NCBI GenBank assembly: GCA_021648225.1
Contig: JAKITE010000036.1
Location: 1 to 22,137, forward strand
Direction of reading: 5' to 3'
Source of the DNA: Paracoccaceae bacterium
GTDB taxonomy: Bacteria > Pseudomonadota > Alphaproteobacteria > Rhodobacterales > Rhodobacteraceae
Length of the DNA: 22,137 nt
Positions 20,924 to 22,137 of this stretch are shown piece by piece. The translations under genes were made by a program, and so were the position numbers. The notes beneath the pieces were generated by a model. It was not told where the DNA came from. It was given only the letters and a program-made list of their open reading frames with translations, and searched no databases. Each line of letters starts with the position of its first letter. The stretch's first letter is position 1.

Positions 20924-22137
20924 AAACCATAAAAACCGATCTTTGCATCATTGGCGCAGGTTCCGGCGGCCTGTCTACCGCGGCGGGTGCTGTGCAAATG
21001 GGTGCCAGCGTGGTGCTGCTGGAAGGCGGCAAAATGGGTGGAGACTGCCTGAATTACGGCTGTGTGCCGTCAAAAGCATTGCTGGCGGCTGCCAAACACG
21101 CCCATGCGATGACCACGGGCGCAGATTTTGGCGTTACGCCGGTTAAGCCTAGGGTCGATTACGCCGCCGCCAAGGCGCATGTGGCATCGGTGATTGCAGG
21201 CATTGAGCCGCATGATTCCGTTGAACGGTTCGAGGCGCTGGGCGTGAATGTCATTACCGAATATGGGAAATTCATTTCCCCGCGTGAGGTCCAAGCCGGA
21301 GACACCCTCATCAAAGCCCGTCGTTTTGTTATCGCCACAGGGTCCAGCCCGTTTGTGCCGCCAATTCCCGGCCTTGAAACCGTGCGGTATTACACCAACG
21401 AAGATATATTCCAGCTAACCGAAAAACCCGACCATCTGATCATCATCGGCGGTGGCCCGATTGGTATAGAAATGGCGCAAGCCCATCAAAGGCTGGGCTG
21501 CAAGGTTACGGTGCTGGAGGGTTTCAAAGCGCTGGGCAAGGATGATCCGGAACTGGCAGCGATTGCGCTGGAGCGTATCCGTGCCGAGGGGGTAAGGATT
21601 ATCGAAGGGGCCATGGCCTCGGAAATATCCAGCCAAGATGGCATCACTGTCAAAACCAAAGACGGGCAGGTATTTAGCGGCTCGCATCTGTTGATGGCGC
21701 TGGGCCGCAAGCCCAATATTGACAGGCTGGACCTTGAAAAAGCCGGCATCGAATTTACCCGCACCGGTATCACGGTGGCTGATAACCTCAAAACCTCCAA
21801 CAAACGGGCCTATGCCATTGGCGATGTTTCAGGTGGGCTGCAATTCACCCATATGGCCGGATACCATGCGGGGGTTATCATCAAATCCGCCCTGTTTGGC
21901 TTGCGCTCAAAATCCTCCAACAACCATATCCCGTGGGCCACCTATACCGATCCGGAAATTGCCCATGTCGGGTTGAACGAGGCTGAGGCCATAGAAAAAC
22001 ACGGCCCGGTGGTCGAGGTGTTGCGGTTTAATTATGCCGAAAATGATCGCGCCCGCGCCGAGCTGCAAACCACCGGCCTGATCAAGGTGATGGTTGTCAA
22101 AGGCCGCCCCGTCGGTGCGTCAATTGTCGGCACCCAA
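20920..22137 (+). CDS. Pyridine nucleotide-disulfide oxidoreductase (MerA/dihydrolipoamide-dehydrogenase-like), 3' partial
   Basis: 406 codons are visible and the frame runs off the window, so the C-terminal dimerisation domain is missing. FAD-binding GAGSGG lies at residues 12-17. The redox disulfide is in GGDCLNYGCVPSK (CxxxxC, residues 41-53). The NAD(P)-binding GGGPIGIEMAQ is around residue 177, and the second FAD motif is YAIGDVSGG. The MerA-specific N-terminal metal-binding domain is absent, and mercury specificity cannot be claimed without the C-terminal cysteine pair. It could be a lipoamide-dehydrogenase-like, glutathione-reductase-like or unassigned reductase. Coupling to the VTT membrane protein suggests a shared task, unknown at present. 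Confidence 0.9.
   Translation, partial: MKTIKTDLCIIGAGSGGLSTAAGAVQMGASVVLLEGGKMGGDCLNYGCVPSKALLAAAKHAHAMTTGADFGVTPVKPRVDYAAAKAHVASVIAGIEPHDSVERFEALGVNVITEYGKFISPREVQAGDTLIKARRFVIATGSSPFVPPIPGLETVRYYTNEDIFQLTEKPDHLIIIGGGPIGIEMAQAHQRLGCKVTVLEGFKALGKDDPELAAIALERIRAEGVRIIEGAMASEISSQDGITVKTKDGQVFSGSHLLMALGRKPNIDRLDLEKAGIEFTRTGITVADNLKTSNKRAYAIGDVSGGLQFTHMAGYHAGVIIKSALFGLRSKSSNNHIPWATYTDPEIAHVGLNEAEAIEKHGPVVEVLRFNYAENDRARAELQTTGLIKVMVVKGRPVGASIVGTQ

Noticed and set aside
1..22137. CRISPR array, tRNA, rRNA or prophage genes
   Set aside because: I saw no regularly spaced repeats, no tRNA cloverleaf, no rRNA sequence and no phage structural or integrase genes.

Overview
The window looks like a chromosomal segment of an alphaproteobacterium, most likely in the Rhodobacterales. 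This is inferred from gene content and order: an ATP12 chaperone, an aapJQMP/bzt-type amino-acid ABC transporter, and the block rpmH-rnpA-yidD / ttcA-yidC-MOSC-yihA-argB. Nearly all genes are housekeeping genes packed in overlapping operons.

Layout. Positions 1-3957 (+) form a tight operon: the 3' part of rarA, crcB (fluoride channel), an RluA-family 23S pseudouridine synthase, a HAD phosphatase and an ATP12 F1-ATPase assembly chaperone. A 465-bp leader with several hairpins precedes aapJQMP (4423-8869, +), a four-gene polar amino-acid importer closed by a strong intrinsic terminator. Positions 8972-10892 (-) carry a SixA-type phosphatase, a small Fe-S protein and a sterol-desaturase-type hydroxylase. 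Positions 10994-16019 (-) carry argB, yihA, a MOSC protein, yidC and ttcA. Positions 19000-19822 (-) carry yidD, rnpA and rpmH. At the right edge (+) a TVP38/VTT membrane protein overlaps a flavin disulfide reductase that runs off the window.

The unusual part is 16122-18634, which separates yidD from ttcA. It is a nested mobile structure. The outer element is a 262-bp non-coding MITE-like element (31-bp inverted repeats, TA at both ends, two long internal hairpins). Inside it sits a 2239-bp IS1-family element (16249-18487) with 21-bp inverted repeats and a perfect 8-bp target duplication, GAAAACCA. Besides its DDE transposase, this IS1 carries three cargo genes in overlapping, same-strand order: a 72-aa basic protein, a 168-aa Panacea/DUF4065 (SocA-type antitoxin family) protein, and a 132-aa coiled-coil plus two-TM protein starting at TTG. 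I read the cargo as a candidate toxin-antitoxin or abortive-infection cassette mobilised by an unusually long IS1. The Panacea-family assignment is a recognition from the residues; the toxin role of the membrane protein is inference.

How the genes work together: the right-hand block handles ribosome and RNase P production (rpmH, rnpA), membrane protein insertion (yidD, yidC), tRNA thiolation (ttcA), ribosome assembly (yihA) and arginine synthesis (argB). The left block covers replication-stress repair, fluoride export, rRNA modification and ATP-synthase assembly, next to high-affinity amino-acid uptake.
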